DNA from: NCEH01 sp002257205 | Lineage (GTDB): Bacteria > Pseudomonadota > Alphaproteobacteria > Rhizobiales > Xanthobacteraceae | Reading direction: 5' to 3' (one strand) | DNA length: 64,000 nucleotides | NCBI RefSeq assembly: GCF_043195105.1 | Contig: NZ_JBAFWO010000013.1 | The notes under the pieces: model-generated | Seen by the model: the letters and a program-made list of their open reading frames with translations, nothing else | Database searches by the model: none | Told to the model about the DNA's origin: nothing | Position numbers and translations under genes: made by a program | In this document: positions 8,724-17,116 of the stretch, one piece after another | Layout of the letters: every line of letters starts with the position of its first letter | Position numbering within the stretch: position 1 is the stretch's first letter

Positions 8724-10225
8724 TGGCGCAGCTGAACGCCTTCGAGCGCGCGATCGCCTCCGTTTCGCCGGGCTGGGGCGCCCGCCGCCTGTCCGACAAG
8801 TTCGGCCTGGAACAGGTTCAGGAGACGGTGCGCGGGTTTGACGCGGCCCGCCACGACCGGCGCACGGCCTCGTGGCAGACCTCCGGCGGATCGATCAGCC
8901 GCGAGATGTCGGGCGCGCTGCCCACCATCCGCAACCGCTCGCGGGATATGGTCCGCAATAACGAGTGGGCGCGGAACGCCAAGCAGAAGCTGGTGGCCCA
9001 TATCGTCGGAACCGGCTTCACGCCGCGCCCGCCCGCAGGGCTCTCGAAGACGACGAAGAAGCGCCGGCGCGACCTGTGGAACGCCTTTTCGGACAATTGC
9101 GATCCCGAGGGCCTGTCGGACTGGAACGGAAAGCAGGCCCAGGCCATCGGCGAGGTGGTCGAGGGCGGGGCCGCCTTCATCCGCTGGTATGTGCGGCCGC
9201 CGGAATGGGGGCTGAAGGTGCCCCTCCAGTGCGAGGTTCTGGAGCACGATCACCTCGATCTCGCCAAGACCGAGATCCTGCCCTCCGGCAATGTGGTGAT
9301 CAGCGGCGTCGAATACGATTCCTTCGGCCGGCGCGCGGCTTACTGGCTGTTCCCGATCCATCCGGGCGAGATCACGCTGATCCGCAGCAGCACGTTCCTG
9401 TCGGAGCGGGTGCCGGCGAGCGAGGTGGATCACATATTCCGCATCGATCGGGCGGGGCAGGTGACGGGTGTGCCGTGGCTCGCACCCACCTTGCTGCGGT
9501 TGCGCGACGCGGGGGATTACGAGGAGGCTGAGCTCGTCCGCAAGAAGATCGAGGCATGCCTCACCATCTTCGTGCGGCGCACCGGGCAGGGCGCGAGCAA
9601 CCTAGCGCAGCGCGAAGCCCAGGGAACAGACAAGCGCGGCCGGCGGCTGGAGAAGATCGCCCCCGGCATGATCGCCTATCTCAATGACGGCGAGGAAGTC
9701 TCGCCGGTCACGCCCACCCCGTCCAACGGCTATGTCGACCACATGACGCGGCAATTGCTGGCGTCGGCGGCGGCCACGGGCCTGCCCTATTCGTCCATTT
9801 CGGGCGACCTGACCCGCACGAACTTCTCGTCCATGCGGGAAGGGAAGCTCGATTTCTGGCCCCTGCTCGATCAGTGGCAATGGCTGATGGCCGTGCCGCA
9901 GATGCTGCGCACGGCCGACCGCCGGGTGCTCGCCGCGGCGACGGCGCGCGGGCAGGGCGTTTCGGGCGATTCGCGCTCGGAATGGACACCGCCCCGCCGT
10001 CCTTGGGTGGACCCGCTGAAGGACGCCAAGGCCAAGGAAACCGAACTTGCCCTCGGCCTAGAAAGCTGGCGCGAGGAAGTCGCCGCCCGGGGCTACGACC
10101 CGGACGAACGGCTGGAAGAAATGGAGCAAGACGCGCCGCTGCTGGCCAAGGCCGGCATCGCATTCGGCCAGGCGCCGGGCATTCCCTCACAGGAAGACGC
10201 AAATGACCCACCAGCCGCGCAGTGA
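8723..10225 (+). CDS. Portal protein, lambda family
   Basis: A 500-residue phage portal of the lambda gpB family. Recognisable segments are the N-terminal RDMVRNNEWARNAKQKLVAHIVGTGF, the central EYDSFGRRAAYWLFP and DHIFRIDRAGQVTGVPWLAP, and the late SSISGDLTRTNFSSMREGKLDFW. It forms the dodecameric ring at one capsid vertex. The start overlaps the gpW stop, and the end overlaps the protease start by 23 bp. Confidence 0.95.
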   Translation: MAQLNAFERAIASVSPGWGARRLSDKFGLEQVQETVRGFDAARHDRRTASWQTSGGSISREMSGALPTIRNRSRDMVRNNEWARNAKQKLVAHIVGTGFTPRPPAGLSKTTKKRRRDLWNAFSDNCDPEGLSDWNGKQAQAIGEVVEGGAAFIRWYVRPPEWGLKVPLQCEVLEHDHLDLAKTEILPSGNVVISGVEYDSFGRRAAYWLFPIHPGEITLIRSSTFLSERVPASEVDHIFRIDRAGQVTGVPWLAPTLLRLRDAGDYEEAELVRKKIEACLTIFVRRTGQGASNLAQREAQGTDKRGRRLEKIAPGMIAYLNDGEEVSPVTPTPSNGYVDHMTRQLLASAAATGLPYSSISGDLTRTNFSSMREGKLDFWPLLDQWQWLMAVPQMLRTADRRVLAAATARGQGVSGDSRSEWTPPRRPWVDPLKDAKAKETELALGLESWREEVAARGYDPDERLEEMEQDAPLLAKAGIAFGQAPGIPSQEDANDPPAAQ

Positions 10226-11171
10226 TGCCTTCGCGCTGCCGATGCAGACGCGCGCCATCGCGGTCTCTGCCTTCGACGTGGAGGCGCGCACCATCGATCT
10301 GGTGTGGACCACCGGCGCCCGAGTTCTCCGCTACGACTGGTATCGCGAAGAGCCGTACGAGGAAGAGCTCGTCGTTTCCGCTGAAGCTGTTGACCTCAAC
10401 CGGCTGAATTCCGGCGCGCCGCTTCTGGCGGCCCATTCCCAATGGTCGCTGTCCGGCATTCTCGGCGTCGTGGTCCGCGCCATGATCGAAAAGGGCGAAG
10501 GCCGCGCCACGGTGCGCTTCGCCAAGGCCGAGGATGATCCCGATGCTGACCGGGTATTCCGCAAGGTCGTGGACGGCATCATTCGTAACGTCTCGGTCGG
10601 ATACCTCCTGCGCAAGGTGGAGCGCATCCGCCAGGCCAGCGGGATGATGCTGTGGCGCGTCATCGACTGGCAGCCTTACGAAATTTCCTTCGTCGCTGTC
10701 GGGGCGGATGCGGGCGCCGGCGTGCGCTCCGCCGATGCCCCGACTTATCCCATCGTCTTCGAGGATAGCCGCATGTCCGATCCTGTCGTTCCCCCCGTCG
10801 TTCCGCCCGCCAATCCAGCCGCCGATCCAGCCCAGGGCGCCCGCAGCGAAACCCAGCCGGCCCCGTCCGGAGCGGCCCCGCAGGAACACACCTGGGCGGC
10901 CGGCGAGATGGCCAAGGTTCAGGCGCGCGCCCTGTCCTTCGGGCTCGACGCCGCCGCCGCCATCGAAGTGATGGGCACGGCCCGCTCACTCGAAGAGGCC
11001 ACGGATGCCCTGCAGACCAAGGCCTCCACGCTCCAGTCGAAGCGGCAGAACCCGCACCACCAGGGCAGCATGCCGCCGAACCCCGACGAGGCGAAGCGCG
11101 CCGAGGCGCTCGATCCCAAGAATGTCTACGCGCGTCGCATGGAAGCCACGCGCGCCGCCGCCACGCGCTGA
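10203..11171 (+). CDS. HK97-type prohead protease with C-terminal scaffold-like region
   Basis: A 322-residue protein. Residues about 15-190 are a prohead serine protease domain. The histidine in LLAAHSQWSLSG and the serine in RNVSVGYLL fit the HK97-fold catalytic pair. The tail contains a proline/alanine-rich linker (VVPPVVPPANPAADPAQ) and a helical acidic/basic region that probably acts as scaffold, as in lambda C/Nu3. Note that lambda itself uses a ClpP-type protease here, so this gene is a swap within a lambda-like head module. Confidence 0.85.
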   Translation: MTHQPRSDAFALPMQTRAIAVSAFDVEARTIDLVWTTGARVLRYDWYREEPYEEELVVSAEAVDLNRLNSGAPLLAAHSQWSLSGILGVVVRAMIEKGEGRATVRFAKAEDDPDADRVFRKVVDGIIRNVSVGYLLRKVERIRQASGMMLWRVIDWQPYEISFVAVGADAGAGVRSADAPTYPIVFEDSRMSDPVVPPVVPPANPAADPAQGARSETQPAPSGAAPQEHTWAAGEMAKVQARALSFGLDAAAAIEVMGTARSLEEATDALQTKASTLQSKRQNPHHQGSMPPNPDEAKRAEALDPKNVYARRMEATRAAATR

Positions 11172-11217
11172 GCCTTTCGCCCGGCGTTTCTCCACCCGCG
11201 AAATCGCGAGGTTTCCC

Positions 11218-11877
11218 ATGTCCACCGTCCTCACCCGTGCCCGCCGTCCCGGCGAGGCCATCCTTTCCGAGGCGAGCGGGAATCGGTCCCGCGATAACCT
11301 CATGCTGGCCGAGAACCAGGATTTCCCGGCCAATTCCCTGCTGGGCGCGGTGCTGCCCACGGGCGCCGTCACGGTCACCAAGACCGATGTGGCCGGCGCC
11401 AACAAGGGCGTGCTCACCCTCGCCGGCACGCCCTATGGCGCCGGCGTGAAGGCGGGCATCTACCGGGTGGTCTTCATCGAGCCCGCCGCGGACGCCGGCG
11501 CTTTCATCGTGGAGGATCCGACCGGCGTGGTGGTGGGCAACGGCACGGTCGGTGTCGCCTTCACCGGCGTGGTGAAATTCACCATCGCGGACGGCACGTC
11601 CGACTTCGTCGCCGGCGATACGGCTCTCATCGCGGTGGTGATCGCGGGCGCGCAGTACAAGGCCTTCGACCCGGCAGCCACCGACGGCGCGCAGATCCCC
11701 ATCGCCTATTCGATCTATCCCGGCCTCACCGGTGCCGGCGAGACCAAGATGACCGCCGGCATCACGGCCGATGCGGAATTGATGGGTCCCAACATCGCAT
11801 GGCCCTCCGGTATCAGCGCGCCCGCCAAGGCCGCCGCGATCGCCTCCCTCGCCGCCGTCGGCATCAAGGTCCGCTGA
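11218..11877 (+). CDS. Head decoration protein, lambda gpD-like
   Basis: A 219-residue capsid-stabilising protein. The C-terminal part (YSIYPGLTGAGETKMTAGITADAELMGPNIAWP) resembles the conserved core of the lambda gpD family. The N-terminal part has a beta-rich extension (LTLAGTPYGAGVKAGIYRVVF...) that makes it about twice the size of lambda gpD (110 residues) and is probably surface-exposed. It starts at ATG 11218 and sits between protease and major capsid genes. Confidence 0.85.
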   Translation: MSTVLTRARRPGEAILSEASGNRSRDNLMLAENQDFPANSLLGAVLPTGAVTVTKTDVAGANKGVLTLAGTPYGAGVKAGIYRVVFIEPAADAGAFIVEDPTGVVVGNGTVGVAFTGVVKFTIADGTSDFVAGDTALIAVVIAGAQYKAFDPAATDGAQIPIAYSIYPGLTGAGETKMTAGITADAELMGPNIAWPSGISAPAKAAAIASLAAVGIKVR

Positions 11878-11959
11878 CGGTTCGCTTCCCCGCCGCAACC
11901 CGGCTTTCCCACCATCTCGCCCCGCCAGGACGGCCGGGGGCCAGGAACTGGAGCGCAAC

Positions 11960-12973
11960 ATGCCTCAGATGCTCGACGCCTTCGAAGGCGATGCCTTCGA
12001 TTTCACCACCCTCACCGCCAGCGTCAACAACGAGCCCTTCGCCCCCGGTCAGGTGGGCGCGCTCAACATCTTCGACGAGGCGGGAATCGACACCACAGAC
12101 CTTGCCATCGAGGAGCGCGACGGCACGCTCGAGCTCGTCGCCGAGACGGCCCGCGGCGGGCCCGGCGAGACCACGGCCAAGGATTACGAGCGCATGCGCA
12201 AGCTCGTGGTGCCCCACTGGCAACGCGACGAAGCCGTGATGGCCGAGGAAGTCCAGGGTAAGCGCGTGTTCGGCACCACCGATCAGCGCGAGACGGTCGA
12301 AACCCGCGTCGTGCAGCGCTCCATGAAGCATTTTCGCGATTTCGACCTGTCGCTCGAATATCAGCGGGTGGGTGCCCTGAAGGGCATCATCCTCAACAAG
12401 CTGGGGCAGGTCCGCTACAACCTGTTCAACGAATTCGGCGTGGCGCAGGAATCCGTGGCTTATCTCGATCTCGGCAACGCCAATCCGGGATCCGGCGTCC
12501 TGCGCGATGCCTGCGACAGCATCATTGAGACGGTCGAGAACAATCTCACCGGCACGCCTTATTCGCACGTGCACTGTCTCGCCGGCCGTTCCGCCTATAA
12601 GAAGCTGTTCAAGCACAAGGAAGTGGTCGACAGCTACAAGAACACGGTGGAGGCCGCGTTCCTGCGCCAGGGCCTGCCGCGCACCTTTCAGTTCGGCGAC
12701 ATCACCTTCGAGCGCTACCGCACCGGCGGCCTCGCCAATTTCATCGGCGACGATGACTTGCAGTTCTTCCCCATGGGCGCGCCCGGCCTCTTCATCACCC
12801 GCTTCGCCCCGGCGGATTACAACGACACGGTCAACACCATGGGCCTGCCGCGCTACCTGCGGGCCTTCCTCATGCCCAACAACAAGGGCTATCGGCTCGA
12901 GGTGCAGTCGAACCCCATCTCGCTGTGCCTCAAGCCGAAGGTGTTGATCAAGGGCTCCAGCGCCGCCAACTGA
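11960..12973 (+). CDS. Major capsid protein, lambda gpE family
   Basis: A 337-residue major head protein, the length of lambda gpE (341). Typical segments are the N-terminal TLTASVNNEPFAPGQVG, the central AYLDLGNANPGSGVLRDACDSIIETVE and the C-terminal NNKGYRLEVQSNPISLCLKPKVLIKG. A good ribosome binding site (CTGGAGCGCAAC) precedes the ATG. It assembles the icosahedral shell together with the decoration protein upstream. Confidence 0.95.
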   Translation: MPQMLDAFEGDAFDFTTLTASVNNEPFAPGQVGALNIFDEAGIDTTDLAIEERDGTLELVAETARGGPGETTAKDYERMRKLVVPHWQRDEAVMAEEVQGKRVFGTTDQRETVETRVVQRSMKHFRDFDLSLEYQRVGALKGIILNKLGQVRYNLFNEFGVAQESVAYLDLGNANPGSGVLRDACDSIIETVENNLTGTPYSHVHCLAGRSAYKKLFKHKEVVDSYKNTVEAAFLRQGLPRTFQFGDITFERYRTGGLANFIGDDDLQFFPMGAPGLFITRFAPADYNDTVNTMGLPRYLRAFLMPNNKGYRLEVQSNPISLCLKPKVLIKGSSAAN

Positions 12974-13088
12974 TCGCGGAGCCCTGCATGGTTAGGGCGC
13001 CGCGCACCGACCCCGACCGCCCGTCGGCTGGATCTGAATCGCGGGGTCAATCGGTGGTGGCGCCCTTTCCCGACAGCGCGAGGTTTCC

Positions 13089-13475
13089 ATGACGCCGTTC
13101 GATCGCGCCCGCGCCGAGCTTAATTGCGTCGTCGACCGTCACATGGCCCGTTCCGTGGAAGTGCGCCCCATGCAGAAGGGGAATTACGGGACGGTTTCCG
13201 ATCCCACGCGCGTCTCCTTCACCGCGCCGGCGCAGATCTCCGCGACGTCCAAGATCGTCGAGACCAGCGGCACCAATAGCGAGGATTGGCGCTCCAGCAT
13301 CGTGGCGCGGCGCGGCACGCTCTCCATGGATCAGGTCCATATCCCCCCGGGCTTCGAATTTCGGACCGGGGATATCGTCATCGCCCTGGAGCTGCCCGGG
13401 CAGCCCCGGTTCGAGGTGATGGCGCGGGACCCCTATCGGTTCGACCGCGTTCGTCTCGATCTCAGTAGGATATGA
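13089..13475 (+). CDS. Probable head-tail connector (gpFII/stopper-like)
   Basis: A 128-residue protein just after the capsid gene. A C-terminal beta-rich stretch (FRTGDIVIALELPGQPRFEVMARDPYRFDRVRLDL) resembles the layout of lambda gpFII-like connectors. Sequence similarity is too weak to be sure. Position between capsid and tail genes supports a head completion role. Confidence 0.55.
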   Translation: MTPFDRARAELNCVVDRHMARSVEVRPMQKGNYGTVSDPTRVSFTAPAQISATSKIVETSGTNSEDWRSSIVARRGTLSMDQVHIPPGFEFRTGDIVIALELPGQPRFEVMARDPYRFDRVRLDLSRI

Positions 13476-13476
13476 C

Positions 13477-14280
13477 ATGCTGGCCCGATGCGCCTTGCGC
13501 CTGCTCACCGTGAACGTTCTGCTCGGCCGCACATGGGCGCGGGATCGCGTGGCAGATAGCGACATCGTCCCGATCGATGACCGCGTGTGCCAGGAGCGCA
13601 GGCCTTTCATCGCCGTCTATACGGATGATGCGCAGCACGATGTCGCGGGCCGCAACATCCTGACGGCCCCCGGCACTGTGGCGCTTACCATCGAAATAGG
13701 CGCGACCGCGCTCGTGCGCGTCGACCTGGAAGATGGTGCCGGCGAGCACGAGGAGGTCATGCCCGCCACCGATGGCGCGGTCGAGTTCCTCATCGACATG
13801 ATCGAGCGACAGATTTTCGAAGCCCTCACGTCCGCCGCGCCCGCCGCCGATCTGTGGCGGACCTTCGCGGGCCGGGTGGGCAAGCGCAGCTCGGTCCGCG
13901 GCGCCTTTTTCCGCGAGGGCACGCGCGGCGCGGCACGGCAGATCATTATCGATGCGACCCCGCCCGCCGATCCGGTGCCAGGTGCCGCGCTGGGGCCGGC
14001 GTGGGTGGGGCTGCTGGCGTGGCTGGATGGCGCGGCTGATCCGCATCTCGCCAAGATGGGCGCGGGCATCCGCGCGGCCCTGGAAGGCGATGCCTCCCCG
14101 CCGCACTGGCTGTTGGAGCAGGCCTCGCTCGGCCTCACGCGCGAAGAGGCGCGCGCGCTGCATATCACGCCGCCGGCGCCCGCCGAGGCGACGTCGCCGG
14201 ATGTCTCGCCAGTGGCCCCGGCGCCCGCTGCGCAGCCGGTGCCTCCGGTGGCGTTCGAGGGTGGCGATGTCCGTCTTTGA
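13477..14280 (+). CDS. Phage tail completion-like protein
   Basis: A 267-residue protein of unknown family. The first 170 residues are compact with alternating beta strands (VALTIEIGATALVRVDLEDG) and a helix (AVEFLIDMIERQIFEAL), compatible with a tail terminator or completion fold. The last 50 residues are proline/alanine-rich and probably disordered. The gene overlaps the baseplate V gene by 14 bp, which places it in the tail operon. Confidence 0.55.
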   Translation: MLARCALRLLTVNVLLGRTWARDRVADSDIVPIDDRVCQERRPFIAVYTDDAQHDVAGRNILTAPGTVALTIEIGATALVRVDLEDGAGEHEEVMPATDGAVEFLIDMIERQIFEALTSAAPAADLWRTFAGRVGKRSSVRGAFFREGTRGAARQIIIDATPPADPVPGAALGPAWVGLLAWLDGAADPHLAKMGAGIRAALEGDASPPHWLLEQASLGLTREEARALHITPPAPAEATSPDVSPVAPAPAAQPVPPVAFEGGDVRL

Positions 14281-14878
14281 CGATCTCACCCGGCAGGTGC
14301 GCGAGCTTTATTTCAGGGTCGCGGACATGGAGCGGGCAGGGCGCAACCGCTCGCGCATCGGCACGATTGCCGAGGTGGACGCGGCCCACGGCCGGGCCCG
14401 GGTGCGCCTCTCCAGCCAGGGCGGCACGGATTATCTCACGCCCTGGCTTCCCTGGTCGGAACAGGCCGCCGGCGCCGGCAAGACGCATTTTCCGCCATCC
14501 GTCGGGCAGCAGGCGCGGGTGCGCTCCGAGAGCGGCGACCTGACCGACGGCGAAATCGAAATGTCCGTGCCCTCGGACACGAATGCACGCCCGAGCACGC
14601 GCGGCGATGAATTCGTGCTCCTGGCGGTCGGCGATGTGAAGGCAAGCGTTTCGGACGGCTCCATCTGGCTTCGCGCCGGCAATGCCCAGGTGGCTATCGC
14701 CAATGGCAGCGTCGCCATTTCCGTCGGTGGAGACACCCTCGCCACGTTCGCGTCGGGGCAGATCACGCTCAAGTCCGGCCTGATCGTCACCGATGGCGAG
14801 ACCAAGCTCGGCGAGGAGGATGCGGAAGACAAAGTGATGCTCGAATCCGGCCCTGCCCAGAAGATCAAGGGGAAGTAA
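14267..14878 (+). CDS. Baseplate assembly protein V
   Basis: A 203-residue P2 gpV-like spike/hub protein. The N-terminal OB-fold segment (RIGTIAEVDAAHGRARVRLSSQGGTDYLTPWLPWSEQAAG) is characteristic. The C-terminal half is a repetitive beta stretch (GSIWLRAGNAQVAIANGSVAISVGGD) expected to form the triple-stranded needle that punctures the outer membrane. ATG 14267 lies within the end of the preceding gene. Confidence 0.92.
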   Translation: MSVFDDLTRQVRELYFRVADMERAGRNRSRIGTIAEVDAAHGRARVRLSSQGGTDYLTPWLPWSEQAAGAGKTHFPPSVGQQARVRSESGDLTDGEIEMSVPSDTNARPSTRGDEFVLLAVGDVKASVSDGSIWLRAGNAQVAIANGSVAISVGGDTLATFASGQITLKSGLIVTDGETKLGEEDAEDKVMLESGPAQKIKGK

Positions 14879-14880
14879 CC

Positions 14881-15093
14881 ATGCCCGTTTACATCGTGAA
14901 CACCGCCGGCTTCCTGCTCGGCACCTATCGCAAGCAGGGCGCGACGGTGACCCTCACCGAGGCGCAGGCGAAATATTTCCTGCCGCCGCACGACACCCGC
15001 CTCAGCCCGCCCGAGTCCCCCGCCGCTGCGGAGGACCCCGCGCCGGTGGCGCCGAAGGGCAAGACCGCGTCCGGCGAAACGCCCGCCGCCTGA
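14881..15093 (+). CDS. Small phage baseplate-region protein
   Basis: A 70-residue protein starting 2 bp after the V stop and ending 1 bp before the W start. The N-terminal 40 residues (MPVYIVNTAGFLLGTY) look folded. The rest is proline/alanine-rich. No family is recognised; position makes a spike-tip or baseplate accessory role possible. Confidence 0.55.
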   Translation: MPVYIVNTAGFLLGTYRKQGATVTLTEAQAKYFLPPHDTRLSPPESPAAAEDPAPVAPKGKTASGETPAA

Positions 15094-15094
15094 C

Positions 15095-15490
15095 GTGCCC
15101 GACAGCGTCGGCTTCGACCGCTTCACGGGCCGTCTTCTGGTGGATTGGGACCATGTGGCCCAATCCATCACCTTGCTGCTCACCACGCGCCGCATGACGC
15201 GGATTATGCGGCGTCTGTTCGGGTCCGATATCCCCGGCCTCATCGATGCGCCGATGAATGACCGCACGAAAATCGCGGCGTTCGTCGCGACCGCCGATGC
15301 GCTGGAGCCGCGCCTGGTGGAGGGCCGGCAATATGGCGAGCCGCGCTTCGCCCTCGTGTCGGTGGGCGTCTCCCAGGCCGCGGCGGATGGGTCCATCACC
15401 TTCGTCCTCGAGGGCTATTACGTCCCTCGCGGCCACGTCGGCGATGGGCGGGCGGAGGATGCCACCCGCCGGTTGGAGGTCACGCTGTGA
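15095..15490 (+). CDS. Baseplate wedge protein W (gp25/GPW family)
   Basis: A 131-residue protein with the gp25-like core: an early DWDHVAQSITLLLTTRR, then MRRLFGSDIPGLIDAPMN, the hallmark RR.FGS..p.lid.p segment of gpW/gp25. It forms part of the baseplate wedge with J and I. It starts at GTG 15095 and overlaps gpJ by 4 bp. Confidence 0.9.
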   Translation: MPDSVGFDRFTGRLLVDWDHVAQSITLLLTTRRMTRIMRRLFGSDIPGLIDAPMNDRTKIAAFVATADALEPRLVEGRQYGEPRFALVSVGVSQAAADGSITFVLEGYYVPRGHVGDGRAEDATRRLEVTL

Positions 15491-16455
15491 GCCGCAGATT
15501 TGAGGATATCGACCTCGCGCGGCTGGGCGCCGTGCCGGACCTGGTGCCTGCGGATTTCGAGGCCGAGACGGATGCGATCCGCGCGGGTTTTATCGCCCGG
15601 TGGGCGGCCTTGCGGGCGCAGCGGCCCGATCTGCCGCCGGTCGATACGCTGCTGCTGGAAGACAATTGCGTCACCGTGCTGATCGAGGAGGTGGCCTTTC
15701 GGGTCACCCTCGCCAAGCAGAGCTATAACGATGCCATTCGTGCGGTGATGCTGGCCTCCACCTGGGGCGCGTTTTTGGAGCACCGCGCGGCGGAATTCGG
15801 CCTCACCCGCCGCACGCTCGATGCTGGCGACCCTTCCGCCTCCCCACCGGTCGCGCCGACCCTGGAAAGCGACGATGACCTGCGCGCCCGCAGGCAGATG
15901 GCGGTTGAGGCCATCTCCACCGCCGGGCCTTATGGCGCCTATATCTGGTGGGCGCTAGACGCCCATCCGCAGGTCAAGTCGGTGGCGGTCTACGGGCCGG
16001 AGAGCGGGCTGGTGGATCCTGGCGAGGTACTCGTGGTGGTGCTTGACCGGCGCGGGGATGGCACGGCGGATGACCAGGTCCTCGGCGCCGTGTCCCTCGC
16101 ACTCTCGCCCAAGGAGCGGCGTCCGCTGACGGATCGGCCGGTCTATGTGGAGAGCGCCAGCATCATTTCCTATGACGTGGACGTCACCATCCATGTGCTG
16201 CCGGGGCCGGATATCGACCTTATCCGGGGCCGGGCGCTGGAGCGCGTCTCGACCTATGTCGCCGACCGGCACCGCATCAATGCGCCGGCGACGCGCGCCG
16301 GTATAGAGGCCGCCGCGACCGTGCTCGCCACCGACGGGCGTGCCTTGGTCGAGGAGGTCACAGTCGCCTCGCCCGTGGCGGACCTGCTGCCAGGGCTGAA
16401 GGAGGCGGCCTTTGCGGCGAGCGTCTCCGTGCGCGCCGACATCATCTCGGATTGA
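15487..16455 (+). CDS. Baseplate protein J
   Basis: A 322-residue P2 gpJ-like baseplate wedge protein. Typical elements are the N-terminal RFEDIDLARLGA and a central LTRRTLDAG region, with the family motif E.RRPLTDRPVYVESASIISYDVDVTIHV, then a helical C-terminus. It lies between W and I with a 4-bp overlap to W. It starts with GTG. Confidence 0.92.
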   Translation: MSRRFEDIDLARLGAVPDLVPADFEAETDAIRAGFIARWAALRAQRPDLPPVDTLLLEDNCVTVLIEEVAFRVTLAKQSYNDAIRAVMLASTWGAFLEHRAAEFGLTRRTLDAGDPSASPPVAPTLESDDDLRARRQMAVEAISTAGPYGAYIWWALDAHPQVKSVAVYGPESGLVDPGEVLVVVLDRRGDGTADDQVLGAVSLALSPKERRPLTDRPVYVESASIISYDVDVTIHVLPGPDIDLIRGRALERVSTYVADRHRINAPATRAGIEAAATVLATDGRALVEEVTVASPVADLLPGLKEAAFAASVSVRADIISD

Positions 16456-16464
16456 GGCCGCACC

Positions 16465-17094
16465 ATGCTGTTCAGCCGCTCGCTCCTGCCCGGCAATGCC
16501 ACGCCGCTCGAATCTGCGTTGTCGGAGGCCTTCGCCGAGGCGTTCGCGGGCCTGCCCGATCCGCGCAGCATTCCGACCGCGCTCGACCCCGCAGCATGCG
16601 ATGTCCGCTTGCTGCCGTTCCTGGCCTGGGAATGGTCGGTGGACGAATGGCAGCCCGAATGGCCGGAGGCGGTCAAGCGCGCCACGATCGCCGCGAGTTG
16701 GGACGTGCATGCCCACAAGGGCACGCCCTATGCCCTGCAGCGCGCGCTCGATCCGCTCGGCTATGGTGCGCAGGTCACCGAATGGTTTCTGACCGCTCGG
16801 CCCGCCTACACGTTCCGCCTTGCGATCACGGATCCCGCCAACGGGGAATGGCGCGGCGCGGCGTTGGACAGCCTTTATCGCACGACGCTGCGCGCCAAGA
16901 ACGTCCGCTCGTACCTGGAAGCCACCAATCTGCGCCTGCCGGGGTCGCAATCGCCCATTTTCGCGGGGGCGATGGTGCGCACGCGCATCCGCGTCCGGCC
17001 GAACGCCGACCCGGTCACCATCTTGTCCGCCATTCCCCCGGTTTTCGTGGGCGCCATGGTGCGCACCCGCATCCGCGCCCGCCCGGTCGCCTGA
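16465..17094 (+). CDS. Tail protein I
   Basis: A 209-residue P2 gpI-like baseplate protein. The region DVRLLPFLAWEWSVDEWQPEWPEAVKRATIAASWDVHAHKGTPYALQRAL is the family signature. The C-terminus contains a tandem duplicated segment (AGAMVRTRIRVRP and VGAMVRTRIRARP) visible also as a DNA repeat at about 16970 and 17050. Confidence 0.9.
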   Translation: MLFSRSLLPGNATPLESALSEAFAEAFAGLPDPRSIPTALDPAACDVRLLPFLAWEWSVDEWQPEWPEAVKRATIAASWDVHAHKGTPYALQRALDPLGYGAQVTEWFLTARPAYTFRLAITDPANGEWRGAALDSLYRTTLRAKNVRSYLEATNLRLPGSQSPIFAGAMVRTRIRVRPNADPVTILSAIPPVFVGAMVRTRIRARPVA

Positions 17095-17116
17095 GGATGT
17101 CACCTGAGGATCATGC

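Noticed and set aside
17090..17115. Short duplicate CCTGAGGAT near the gpI stop
   Set aside because: Too short and single-copy pair; likely a chance or slippage event without function.
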